From contig JAZQQT010000109.1 in the NCBI GenBank assembly GCA_045629205.1, forward strand, positions 1-7,200: 7,200 nucleotides of DNA, in the 5' to 3' direction. Each line of letters starts with the position of its first letter. The first letter of the stretch is position 1. Origin of the DNA: JAZQLP01 sp045629205. GTDB lineage: Bacteria > Bacillota > Clostridia > Oscillospirales > UBA644. A program made the translations under genes and the position numbers. Under the pieces are notes generated by a model. It did no database searches. It was not told the origin of the DNA and was given only the letters and a program-made list of their open reading frames with translations. Below are positions 1 to 5,392 of the stretch, piece by piece.

Positions 1-459
1 TGATAGTATAAAAAAATAAAATGTTTTTTTGAATGTAGATTTTAATGCTATTATTAATAATACAAGCGAAATGATGAAAATCAGACTTTTTAATGTTCTT
101 GTATAAAATCGTTGCTGTGTAATATCAAACAGTGATTTTAAATATAAATCAAATGCATTTCCTGTTTTAAACAATAGGGGAGTAAGATATGTGTAAATCT
201 CAAATACGATTAATATATATACCGAAAAGTATTTTTTTTCTTTTTTTAATAAAGTCAGTAAATACAGCGATATCAGAAAAATAGCGAAGGTAACAAAATA
301 CGTGATTAAACTAAACGAATTCGCATCTTTATAAGGTAGCGGCCAAACTATGTTTTCATTAAATGATTTATAATCAATCATTAATATAATAGAAATAATC
401 CATAACAATGTTGATAAAATCAGACAAATATTACCTTTTTTCTCATATTTAAATTTCAT
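1..459 (-). CDS. Partial hypothetical polytopic membrane protein (N-terminal 153 residues, runs off left edge)
   Basis: An open frame reads leftward from an ATG at 459-457 and has no stop before the window edge, so the C-terminus is missing. The start is supported by an AGGA ribosome site 7 nt upstream and by an extended -10 promoter at 490-517. I read about four hydrophobic segments, near residues 9-28, 48-72, 77-98 and 122-139. A short lysine-rich loop (LKKEKK, 71-76) lies between the second and third, and a second basic patch follows the fourth. There is no lipobox, catalytic motif or soluble domain. I do not recognise the family. The start (MKFKY), the positions of the first two membrane spans and the basic loop loosely resemble the unknown membrane protein at 5385-6272, but this is an impression, not an alignment. 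The gene is transcribed divergently from lgt. Confidence 0.75.
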   Translation of the reverse strand, partial: MKFKYEKKGNICLILSTLLWIISIILMIDYKSFNENIVWPLPYKDANSFSLITYFVTFAIFLISLYLLTLLKKEKKYFSVYILIVFEIYTYLTPLLFKTGNAFDLYLKSLFDITQQRFYTRTLKSLIFIISLVLLIIALKSTFKKTFYFFILS

Positions 460-489
460 TTTATTATCCTACTTTAGTATTTCTTTATT

Positions 490-517
490 ATTATATCATT
501 TTTTTTTAGTATTTCAA
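490..517 (-). promoter_or_regulatory. Extended -10 promoter for the leftward membrane-protein gene
   Basis: On the minus strand, TTGAAA (517-512) is followed by a 16-bp A-rich spacer and TATAAT (495-490), preceded by TGA to give an extended -10. Predicted transcription starts near 483, giving a leader of about 24 nt that carries the AGGA ribosome site before the ATG at 459. Confidence 0.7.
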
Positions 518-529
518 GTATATTTTATA

Positions 530-558
530 TTGTATCTAAATAAATAATGTGGTATAAT
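530..558 (+). promoter_or_regulatory. Extended -10 promoter for the lgt-folD-luxS operon
   Basis: TTGTAT (530-535), a 17-bp spacer and a perfect TATAAT (553-558) preceded by TGG form an extended -10 sigma-A-type promoter. The -35 element is weak (3 of 6 consensus bases), which is usual when a TGn extension is present. Transcription would start near 565, just before the GGAGGT ribosome site at 569-574, so the leader is too short to hold a riboswitch. Confidence 0.75.
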
Positions 559-578
559 ATTATTATTCGGAGGTATTT

Positions 579-1586
579 ATGTTTGCATCTACAACTACTA
601 ATGTGATTTCTTTTGACGGTATTGGTTTAGGACCGTTTACTATTGATCGTGTTGCTATTCATAATCTTTTCGGCAGTATTGACATTTATTGGTATGCCAT
701 TATTATTACATGCGGTTTAGTCCTTGCATTATTATTTGCGATGTCTCAGGCTAAATTTTGCGGATTAACAGGCGACAATATCGTTGATGTTGCATTGATT
801 GGTGTTCCGGCATCGCTGATAGGCGCGCGTATTTATTATGTGATTTTCAAGCTTGACAGTTTTAATTCTTTTTCTGAAATGTTGGACATCAGAAATGGTG
901 GATTAGCAATCTATGGGGCTGTAATTGCAGGCTTTTTAACAGGGTTTATTTATTCAAAAATTAAGAAAATAAAAATGTTAGCCTTGTTTGATATCGGAGC
1001 AATGGGCTTTTTAATCGGTCAATTTATCGGCAGGTGGGGTAATTTCGTTAATGCGGAAGCTTATGGATATGTAACCGACCTGATTTGGGGTATGACTGTA
1101 AATGGTAAGGGGCCGTATCATCCGACATTTTTCTATGAGTCATTTGCTAATTTTATAGGTTTTATTTTATTATTTATTTATTTTCGTAAATTCAAGAAAA
1201 AAGATGGTGAAATAATTTTTCTTTATATGGTTTGGTATGGTATTGTCAGAATGTTTGTCGAAGGATTACGCACAGATAGTTTGTATATCTTTAATTTACG
1301 CGTTTCTCAAGTGTTGTCCGGTATTATTTCAGTGGTTGGGTTAATATTATTTATTCTTCTGAAAACAGGGATTTTAGATAAATTAGTTGAAAAAAAACAG
1401 TCAGAAATCGATAAAATTGATAATCAGTATGCTGAGATTTATAAACCGGAGGTCGCAAGTATTCCGCAATCTTATGTGGTTGATGATCAAACAGCAAGAG
1501 AGTCTATTGATAATGCGCAACTTGATTCTAAATATTTAACTAATAATAATCAACTTACTGAATCTGATGTAAAAACGGAGGAATAA
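579..1586 (+). CDS. lgt: Prolipoprotein diacylglyceryl transferase (Lgt) with long C-terminal tail
   Basis: Lgt is the membrane enzyme that moves diacylglycerol from phosphatidylglycerol onto the lipobox cysteine of prelipoproteins, the first step of lipoprotein maturation. The family signature is intact: GRWGNFVNAEAYG at residues 151-163. Other conserved blocks are IYWYAIII (36-43), NGGLAIYGA (106-114), HPTFFYES (181-188), EGLRTDS (228-234) and NLRVSQVLS (239-247), which holds the conserved arginine. Several hydrophobic segments between about 34 and 262 match the seven-span fold. The tyrosine at 113 replaces the histidine of E. coli Lgt, as is usual in Gram-positive enzymes. At 335 residues it is longer than typical family members (about 260-290); the excess is a hydrophilic tail from about 266 on. 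The ATG at 579 has a GGAGGT site 4-5 nt upstream. It is the first gene of a four-gene operon, with 1 nt before folD. Confidence 0.96.
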   Translation: MFASTTTNVISFDGIGLGPFTIDRVAIHNLFGSIDIYWYAIIITCGLVLALLFAMSQAKFCGLTGDNIVDVALIGVPASLIGARIYYVIFKLDSFNSFSEMLDIRNGGLAIYGAVIAGFLTGFIYSKIKKIKMLALFDIGAMGFLIGQFIGRWGNFVNAEAYGYVTDLIWGMTVNGKGPYHPTFFYESFANFIGFILLFIYFRKFKKKDGEIIFLYMVWYGIVRMFVEGLRTDSLYIFNLRVSQVLSGIISVVGLILFILLKTGILDKLVEKKQSEIDKIDNQYAEIYKPEVASIPQSYVVDDQTARESIDNAQLDSKYLTNNNQLTESDVKTEE

Positions 1587-1587
1587 A

Positions 1588-2436
1588 ATGTCTTGTAAAA
1601 TAATAGATGGAAAATTACTTGCTCAAGCAATAAGAGCCAATATCAAAACAGAATGTGACGATTTAAAAAGAAATGGTATTTTCCCCGGTTTGGCAGTGGT
1701 GCTGATAGGTGATGATCCGGCTTCAAAAGTTTATGTTCGTAATAAAAAAATAGCCTGTGAACAAGTTGGTATAAAATCATTTGAATATCTTTTGTCGAAT
1801 AATGCATCGATGTCCGAGGTGCTTTCATTAATAGAATCTTTAAATAATACTGATGATGTCAGTGGTATTCTTGTTCAGGCACCTGTTCCTTCTCATCTTG
1901 ATTTTTCCGTAATTACGAATGCTATTTCTCCAGATAAAGATGTTGATTGTTTTCATCCGTATAATGTCGGAAAAGTAATGGCTGGTAATCCTGACCTTTT
2001 ACCTTGTACTCCTGCCGGTATCATTGAGTTGATTAAAAGCACCGGTGAATCTATTTCCGGGAAAAACTGTGTTGTCATCGGAAGAAGTAACATCGTCGGA
2101 AAACCTGTTGCTATGTTATTGCAGGCTGAAAACGGAACTGTAACTGTTTGTCATACAAAAACCAAGGACTTGACTTTTTATACAAAAAATGCAGATATTT
2201 TAGTTGTTGCAATGAAAAAAGCAAAATTTATCAAGGCAGATTTCGTAAAACCTGGTGCAATTGTAATAGATGTCGGAATAAACAGATGCGATGACGGAAA
2301 ACTGTTCGGAGACGTGGATTTCGAATCAGTATCACAAGTTGCGGGATACCTCACCCCTGTTCCCGGTGGGGTAGGTCCGATGACAATTACTATGCTCTTG
2401 AAGAATACTATTGTTGCTGCTGAAAAACTACACTGA
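1588..2436 (+). CDS. folD: Bifunctional methylenetetrahydrofolate dehydrogenase / methenyltetrahydrofolate cyclohydrolase (FolD)
   Basis: This cytosolic enzyme interconverts 5,10-methylene-, 5,10-methenyl- and 10-formyl-tetrahydrofolate, supplying one-carbon units for purines, formyl-Met-tRNA and methyl metabolism. The 282-residue length is normal. The catalytic domain shows Y49 and K53 in the SKVYVRNKK stretch, the active-site glutamine Q97 in VQAPVP, and the aspartate of DKDVDCFHP (D120). The dinucleotide-binding domain has VVIGRSNIVGKP (162-173), and the second family signature PGGVGPMTI is intact (259-267). Two positions differ from the usual VQLPLP and DVDGF sequences: A98/V100 and C121. 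The catalytic residues are kept, so I expect an active enzyme. A GGAGG site at 1577-1581 lies inside the end of lgt, with the ATG 6 nt further on, so translation is probably coupled. luxS follows after 8 nt. Confidence 0.96.
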   Translation: MSCKIIDGKLLAQAIRANIKTECDDLKRNGIFPGLAVVLIGDDPASKVYVRNKKIACEQVGIKSFEYLLSNNASMSEVLSLIESLNNTDDVSGILVQAPVPSHLDFSVITNAISPDKDVDCFHPYNVGKVMAGNPDLLPCTPAGIIELIKSTGESISGKNCVVIGRSNIVGKPVAMLLQAENGTVTVCHTKTKDLTFYTKNADILVVAMKKAKFIKADFVKPGAIVIDVGINRCDDGKLFGDVDFESVSQVAGYLTPVPGGVGPMTITMLLKNTIVAAEKLH

Positions 2437-2444
2437 GGAGACAA

Positions 2445-2918
2445 ATGGATAGAATACCTTCATTTAGTATTGATCATAATAAACTTATTCCTGGTATATA
2501 TATATCAAGAATAGATAACATCAATGGTAAAAATATTTATACATACGATGTCAGATTTATCAGACCTAACAGAGAACAGGTTATGGATACAGGAACAGTC
2601 CATGCTCTTGAGCATTTGATTGCTACCTATATTCGTAATGATGATTTTTTTAAAGACCGGATTGTTTATTTCGGTCCCATGGGATGCAGAACCGGATTTT
2701 ATCTGATAATTTCAGGCGAATCATCTTATGTTGATTTGCGTCAATTGTTACTTGATGCGTTGAATTATGTTATGCACTTTACCGGTAAAATTTCCGGTGC
2801 CTCTCCTATTGAATGTGGAAATTATACCGATATGAATTTAAATGGGGCTAAAAAATATTCTGAAAAATTTCTTAATGAAGTAATAATTCCATTTCAAAAT
2901 AAAGATTTTTCATACTGA
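2445..2918 (+). CDS. luxS: S-ribosylhomocysteine lyase (LuxS, autoinducer-2 synthase)
   Basis: LuxS splits S-ribosylhomocysteine into homocysteine and 4,5-dihydroxypentane-2,3-dione, the precursor of autoinducer-2. It thereby completes recycling of S-adenosylhomocysteine left by methyltransferases. All active-site elements are present: the metal-binding HALEH at 53-57 (H53, E56, H57), the catalytic cysteine C81 in FGPMGCRTGFY, and the third metal ligand C124 in IECGNY. The YDVRFIRPN substrate-site block is at 34-42. The 157-residue length matches the family. GAGGAG (2435-2440) overlaps the folD stop and lies 4 nt before the ATG. Its usual partner, the nucleosidase Pfs that produces S-ribosylhomocysteine, is not in the window. 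The position next to folD links folate one-carbon supply with the methyl cycle. The following radical SAM gene starts 1 nt after its stop. Confidence 0.97.
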   Translation: MDRIPSFSIDHNKLIPGIYISRIDNINGKNIYTYDVRFIRPNREQVMDTGTVHALEHLIATYIRNDDFFKDRIVYFGPMGCRTGFYLIISGESSYVDLRQLLLDALNYVMHFTGKISGASPIECGNYTDMNLNGAKKYSEKFLNEVIIPFQNKDFSY

Positions 2919-2919
2919 C

Positions 2920-3843
2920 ATGAATGATCGTAAACATTATCTTACCATTAATGAATATTTAAAGAGTAGGTTTGGACAGAAATTATATCGTATTGCATTA
3001 AATGGAGGTATGACCTGTCCTAATCGTGACGGTAAAATAGGAACAAGAGGATGCATTTTTTGCAGTGAGGGAGGATCGGGGGAGTTTGCTCAGTCCCCCA
3101 AGCTATCTATTTCTGAACAAATTGAGAATGGGAAAACCCTTTTATTAAAAAAACAAAAATCAGGTAAATATATTGCATATTTTCAGGCGTATACAAATAC
3201 TTATGCTCCTGTTGAATATCTTTCTTCTGTATTTTACGAAGCAGCACTACATCCAGATATTGCAGTAATTTCTATTGCAACCCGTCCGGATTGTATTGAT
3301 GATGATATTATTGTTTTACTTTCTGAAATAAATAAAATTAAGCCTGTTTGGATCGAACTCGGTTTACAGACGTCAAATGAAAAAAGTGCTTTGTTTATAA
3401 GACGAGGTTATGATAATTCTGTGTTCGAGCAGGCAGTTGTTAAATTGCGTAATGCTTCTTTGGATTATATTGTTCATTTGATTTTTGGTTTACCTGATGA
3501 AACTCATAATGATATGTTTGATTCTGTTAAATATGTTTCATCTTTTAAACCAAACGGTATTAAGTTGCAATTGTTGCATATAATAAAAAATACAGACCTT
3601 GCTCAGCTCTATGAACAAGGTCTTGTAAATATGTTAAGTATGGATGAGTATATAGATATAATCGTTTATGCTATTGGGTTGCTTCCTCCGGAGACTGTAA
3701 TACACAGATTAACAGGGGATAGCCCTCATGGTTTATTGATTGCTCCGAAATGGTCCGAAAAGAAATGGGAGATATTGAACGAAATCAATTCTCGTCTTGA
3801 ATTGCGGAATATATTTCAGGGTGATTTTTATAAAGGGAATTAA
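2920..3843 (+). CDS. TIGR01212-family radical SAM protein (YhcC/YtqA-like)
   Basis: The protein has the uncommon cysteine spacing of the YhcC/YtqA radical SAM family: C33, C45 and C48 (C-x11-C-x2-C, within TCPNRDG and RGCIFCSEGG) instead of the classical CxxxCxxC. Other family blocks are YFQAYTNTYAP (87-97), IATRPDC (119-125), ELGLQT (146-151), HLIFGLPDET (186-195) and HRLTGDSPHGLLIAPKW (262-278). At 307 residues it is full length. From memory, the B. subtilis relative YtqA has been implicated in making the side chain of mnm5s2U at the tRNA wobble position (proposed name MnmL). I do not assign the symbol because family members may differ. No clear Shine-Dalgarno sequence precedes the ATG, which lies 1 nt after the luxS stop, so translation is probably coupled. 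Its last 59 nt overlap the convergent transporter gene. Confidence 0.92.
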   Translation: MNDRKHYLTINEYLKSRFGQKLYRIALNGGMTCPNRDGKIGTRGCIFCSEGGSGEFAQSPKLSISEQIENGKTLLLKKQKSGKYIAYFQAYTNTYAPVEYLSSVFYEAALHPDIAVISIATRPDCIDDDIIVLLSEINKIKPVWIELGLQTSNEKSALFIRRGYDNSVFEQAVVKLRNASLDYIVHLIFGLPDETHNDMFDSVKYVSSFKPNGIKLQLLHIIKNTDLAQLYEQGLVNMLSMDEYIDIIVYAIGLLPPETVIHRLTGDSPHGLLIAPKWSEKKWEILNEINSRLELRNIFQGDFYKGN

Positions 3844-4456
3844 TCAATAAATAATCAAGCGGTGTTCCGATAATAATTTCAATAATTATCTTTATTGAAA
3901 ATTCGGTTGTTATAAGTATCAGAATTTTATTTATATCAATAATGCCTGAATATGCGATTAATATAAACAGAACAGTATCACAAAATTCGCCGAAGACAGA
4001 ACTTAATATTGTTCTTTTCCATAAGGCTTGTTTTTTGTTTTTGATTTTCATTTTATACATTATTTTGGCATTTAATATTTCTCCTGAGAAATATGCAATT
4101 GCAGATGCGATGAGAATTCTCGGGGTAAAACTGAAAATCATAGAATAAGCGTTATTGATATCCGTGTTGCTTGATGTAATCAATAAGCCGAATGATGTGC
4201 TTAAAATAAATATTATATTGCAGCAAAAAACAAGTATTATCGCTTTTTTTGCTTTGTTGTAGCCGTATATTTCCGTTATTATGTCACCAATTACATATGC
4301 AAACGGAAACAGGAATGTTCCGGCATCTACAAGCGGTATATTATTAATTTGAAGAAATTTTACTGCAAGAACATTCGATGATATATAAATGGCTGTTTGC
4401 AGTGTAATCAATATCGTAAATAACGATGATAAACTCAATTTTTCTTTATTTAACAT
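3785..4456 (-). CDS. yhhQ: VUT-family queuosine precursor transporter (YhhQ-like)
   Basis: This integral membrane protein of 223 residues has about six hydrophobic segments, near 10-35, 45-60, 71-94, 113-130, 149-172 and 177-206. The family hallmark FPFAYVIGDIITEIYGY is at 50-66, and the second conserved block KRTILSSVFGEFCDTVLF is at 147-164. Characterised YhhQ proteins import 7-deazaguanines (preQ0, preQ1 or queuine) for the tRNA nucleoside queuosine; which one this protein takes cannot be read from sequence, and no queuosine enzyme lies in the window. An in-frame TAA immediately precedes the ATG at 4456, so translation cannot begin further upstream. The ribosome site is poor (GGA about 10 nt away). 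The last 19 codons lie within the 3' end of the convergent radical SAM gene. The family fold is essentially complete before that overlap, so the tail is probably dispensable. Confidence 0.9.
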   Translation of the reverse strand: MLNKEKLSLSSLFTILITLQTAIYISSNVLAVKFLQINNIPLVDAGTFLFPFAYVIGDIITEIYGYNKAKKAIILVFCCNIIFILSTSFGLLITSSNTDINNAYSMIFSFTPRILIASAIAYFSGEILNAKIMYKMKIKNKKQALWKRTILSSVFGEFCDTVLFILIAYSGIIDINKILILITTEFSIKIIIEIIIGTPLDYLLINSLYKNHPEIYSAIQDEN

Positions 4457-4460
4457 TTAA

Positions 4461-4489
4461 ATTATATCCAAAAAGTAACATTTTATGAA
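4461..4489 (-). promoter_or_regulatory. Possible promoter for the yhhQ-type gene
   Basis: On the minus strand a perfect TATAAT (4466-4461) has a TTCATA (4489-4484) 17 bp upstream. The hexamer ends only 4 nt before the ATG, so transcription would start at or inside the start codon, giving a leaderless message. An alternative -10 (TAAAAT, 4485-4480) would give a leader of about 17 nt but has only a very weak -35. I cannot choose between them. Confidence 0.3.
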
Positions 4490-4494
4490 ATGGG

Positions 4495-4522
4495 TTGAAA
4501 AAATAAAAAATTATGATATAAT
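4495..4522 (+). promoter_or_regulatory. Strong extended -10 promoter for tRNA-Leu
   Basis: TTGAAA (4495-4500, 5 of 6 consensus bases), a 16-bp AT-rich spacer and TATAAT (4517-4522) preceded by TGA form a strong extended -10 promoter. Transcription would start around 4529, about 6 nt upstream of the mature tRNA 5' end. Confidence 0.8.
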
Positions 4523-4534
4523 ACAAATAAATTA

Positions 4535-4621
4535 GCCGGTGTGATGGAATTGGCAGACGTGCTGGACTCAAAATCCAGTGGTAGCAATACCATGCGGGTT
4601 CGACCCCCGCCACCGGCACCA
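4535..4621 (+). tRNA. tRNA-Leu (anticodon CAA, decodes UUG)
   Basis: The acceptor strands GCCGGTG (4535-4541) and CACCGGC (4611-4617) pair perfectly, followed by discriminator A and an encoded CCA (4619-4621). The anticodon stem CTGGA/TCCAG (4562-4566 and 4574-4578) closes the loop CTCAAAA with anticodon CAA at 4569-4571. The long variable arm TGGTA-GCAA-TACCA (4579-4592) is a perfect hairpin, as expected of a class II leucine tRNA. The T arm is GCGGG, TTCGACC, CCCGC (4594-4610). The gene stands alone, with its own promoter and terminator, between two leftward genes. Confidence 0.97.
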
Positions 4622-4624
4622 TTT

Positions 4625-4653
4625 AAAGCCGCAATATTTGCGGCTTTATTTTT
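4625..4653 (+). terminator. Intrinsic terminator after tRNA-Leu
   Basis: A perfect 10-bp inverted repeat, AAAGCCGCAA (4625-4634) and TTGCGGCTTT (4638-4647) around the loop TAT, is followed by ATTTTT. It starts 3 nt after the tRNA CCA. The T-rich side serves the plus strand. The same hairpin also follows the stop of the leftward SDR gene within 4 nt, so it may help end that transcript too, although its minus-strand tail (TTTAAAT) is poor in T. Confidence 0.88.
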
Positions 4654-5392
4654 ATATTAAATACCCGCCGTTAATGCCGATAATCTGACCGGTAATATAT
4701 GACGCCTGATCCGAAACCAAAAAAGAAACAGCATTTGCAATGTCTTTAGGTTGACCTATTTTTTCTGTCGGTATTTCATTGACAAATGATTGAATTTCAT
4801 CAGGTGATAAATGTGAATTCATTTTTGTTGCAATCATTCCGGGGCTTATTGCGTTAACTCTTATACCGGATGGGGCAATTTCCTTTGCTAATGCCTTTGT
4901 AAATGAATCAATGGCTCCTTTTGATGCCGAATATGCCGTTTCGCATGAAGCACCTGTTTGTCCCCACATTGATGTTATGTTTATTATGTTTCCACTTTTT
5001 TGTGAGACCATCAGTTTTACAGCTTCTTTTGAACAAAGAAAAACACCTTTTGTATTGATGTCAAAGATTCTGTTCCATATTTCCTCGGTTGTATCCTGAA
5101 TTAATCCTACAAATGATATTCCGGCGCAATTTACTAAAACGGAGATATGTCCGAGTTTTTCAACTGCCTTTGAAAACATCTCTTTGACTTGTGTTTCATT
5201 GGAAATATCTGCTTTATGACAATATATATCAACCGGATACCTATTTTTTATATCGGCTGCAAACGGAATCAGTTTTTCAAAAGAATTCCAACCGTTTAAT
5301 ATTAAATTAAAATTATCTTGTGCTAATTTTTCGCTTATTGCTTTGCCTATGTCACCTGAAGCGCCGGTGATGATCGCTGTTTTTTTATTCAT
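4652..5392 (-). CDS. ymfI: SDR-family reductase, YmfI-like (probable EF-P 5-aminopentanone reductase)
   Basis: This is a classical short-chain dehydrogenase/reductase of 246 residues. The nucleotide-binding motif TGASGDIG is at 9-16, NCAG at 88-91, and the catalytic tetrad is N113, S141, Y154 and K158 (YSASK); SPG is at 183-185. FabG-type ketoacyl reductases share this layout. However, the stretch around the catalytic serine, SMWGQTGASCE (141-151), and the ending SYITGQIIGINGG closely match what I recall of B. subtilis YmfI, which reduces the 5-aminopentanone group on elongation factor P. I favour that role over fatty-acid synthesis, which is also unsupported by the neighbours (no acyl carrier protein or fab genes). 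The start overlaps the end of the upstream membrane-protein gene by 8 nt and has no clear Shine-Dalgarno site, so it is probably translated by coupling. It is the last gene of the leftward murI operon. Confidence 0.88.
   Translation of the reverse strand: MNKKTAIITGASGDIGKAISEKLAQDNFNLILNGWNSFEKLIPFAADIKNRYPVDIYCHKADISNETQVKEMFSKAVEKLGHISVLVNCAGISFVGLIQDTTEEIWNRIFDINTKGVFLCSKEAVKLMVSQKSGNIINITSMWGQTGASCETAYSASKGAIDSFTKALAKEIAPSGIRVNAISPGMIATKMNSHLSPDEIQSFVNEIPTEKIGQPKDIANAVSFLVSDQASYITGQIIGINGGYLI

Noticed and set aside
559..578. SAM-type or other riboswitch ahead of the operon containing folD and luxS
   Set aside because: The predicted leader is only about 15 nt and the intergenic gaps inside the operon are 1-8 nt, so there is no room for an aptamer.
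1643..1828. Open frame antisense to folD (61 codons)
   Set aside because: It lies fully opposite conserved FolD coding sequence, with no recognisable protein features.
2178..2444. Open frame antisense to the end of folD (88 codons)
   Set aside because: It mirrors the conserved FolD C-terminus (PGGVGP region); low-complexity product, a shadow frame.
3872..3893. Inverted repeat GATAAT...ATTATC as a terminator for the radical SAM gene
   Set aside because: Only 6 bp with a single G-C pair, no clean T run, and it lies inside the transporter coding region.
3942..4148. Open frame antisense to the transporter gene (68 codons)
   Set aside because: The opposite strand encodes the conserved YhhQ core; its hydrophobicity merely reflects the complementary AT-rich codons.
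4911..5099. Open frame antisense to the SDR gene
   Set aside because: It lies opposite the SDR catalytic region, and no family match is visible.
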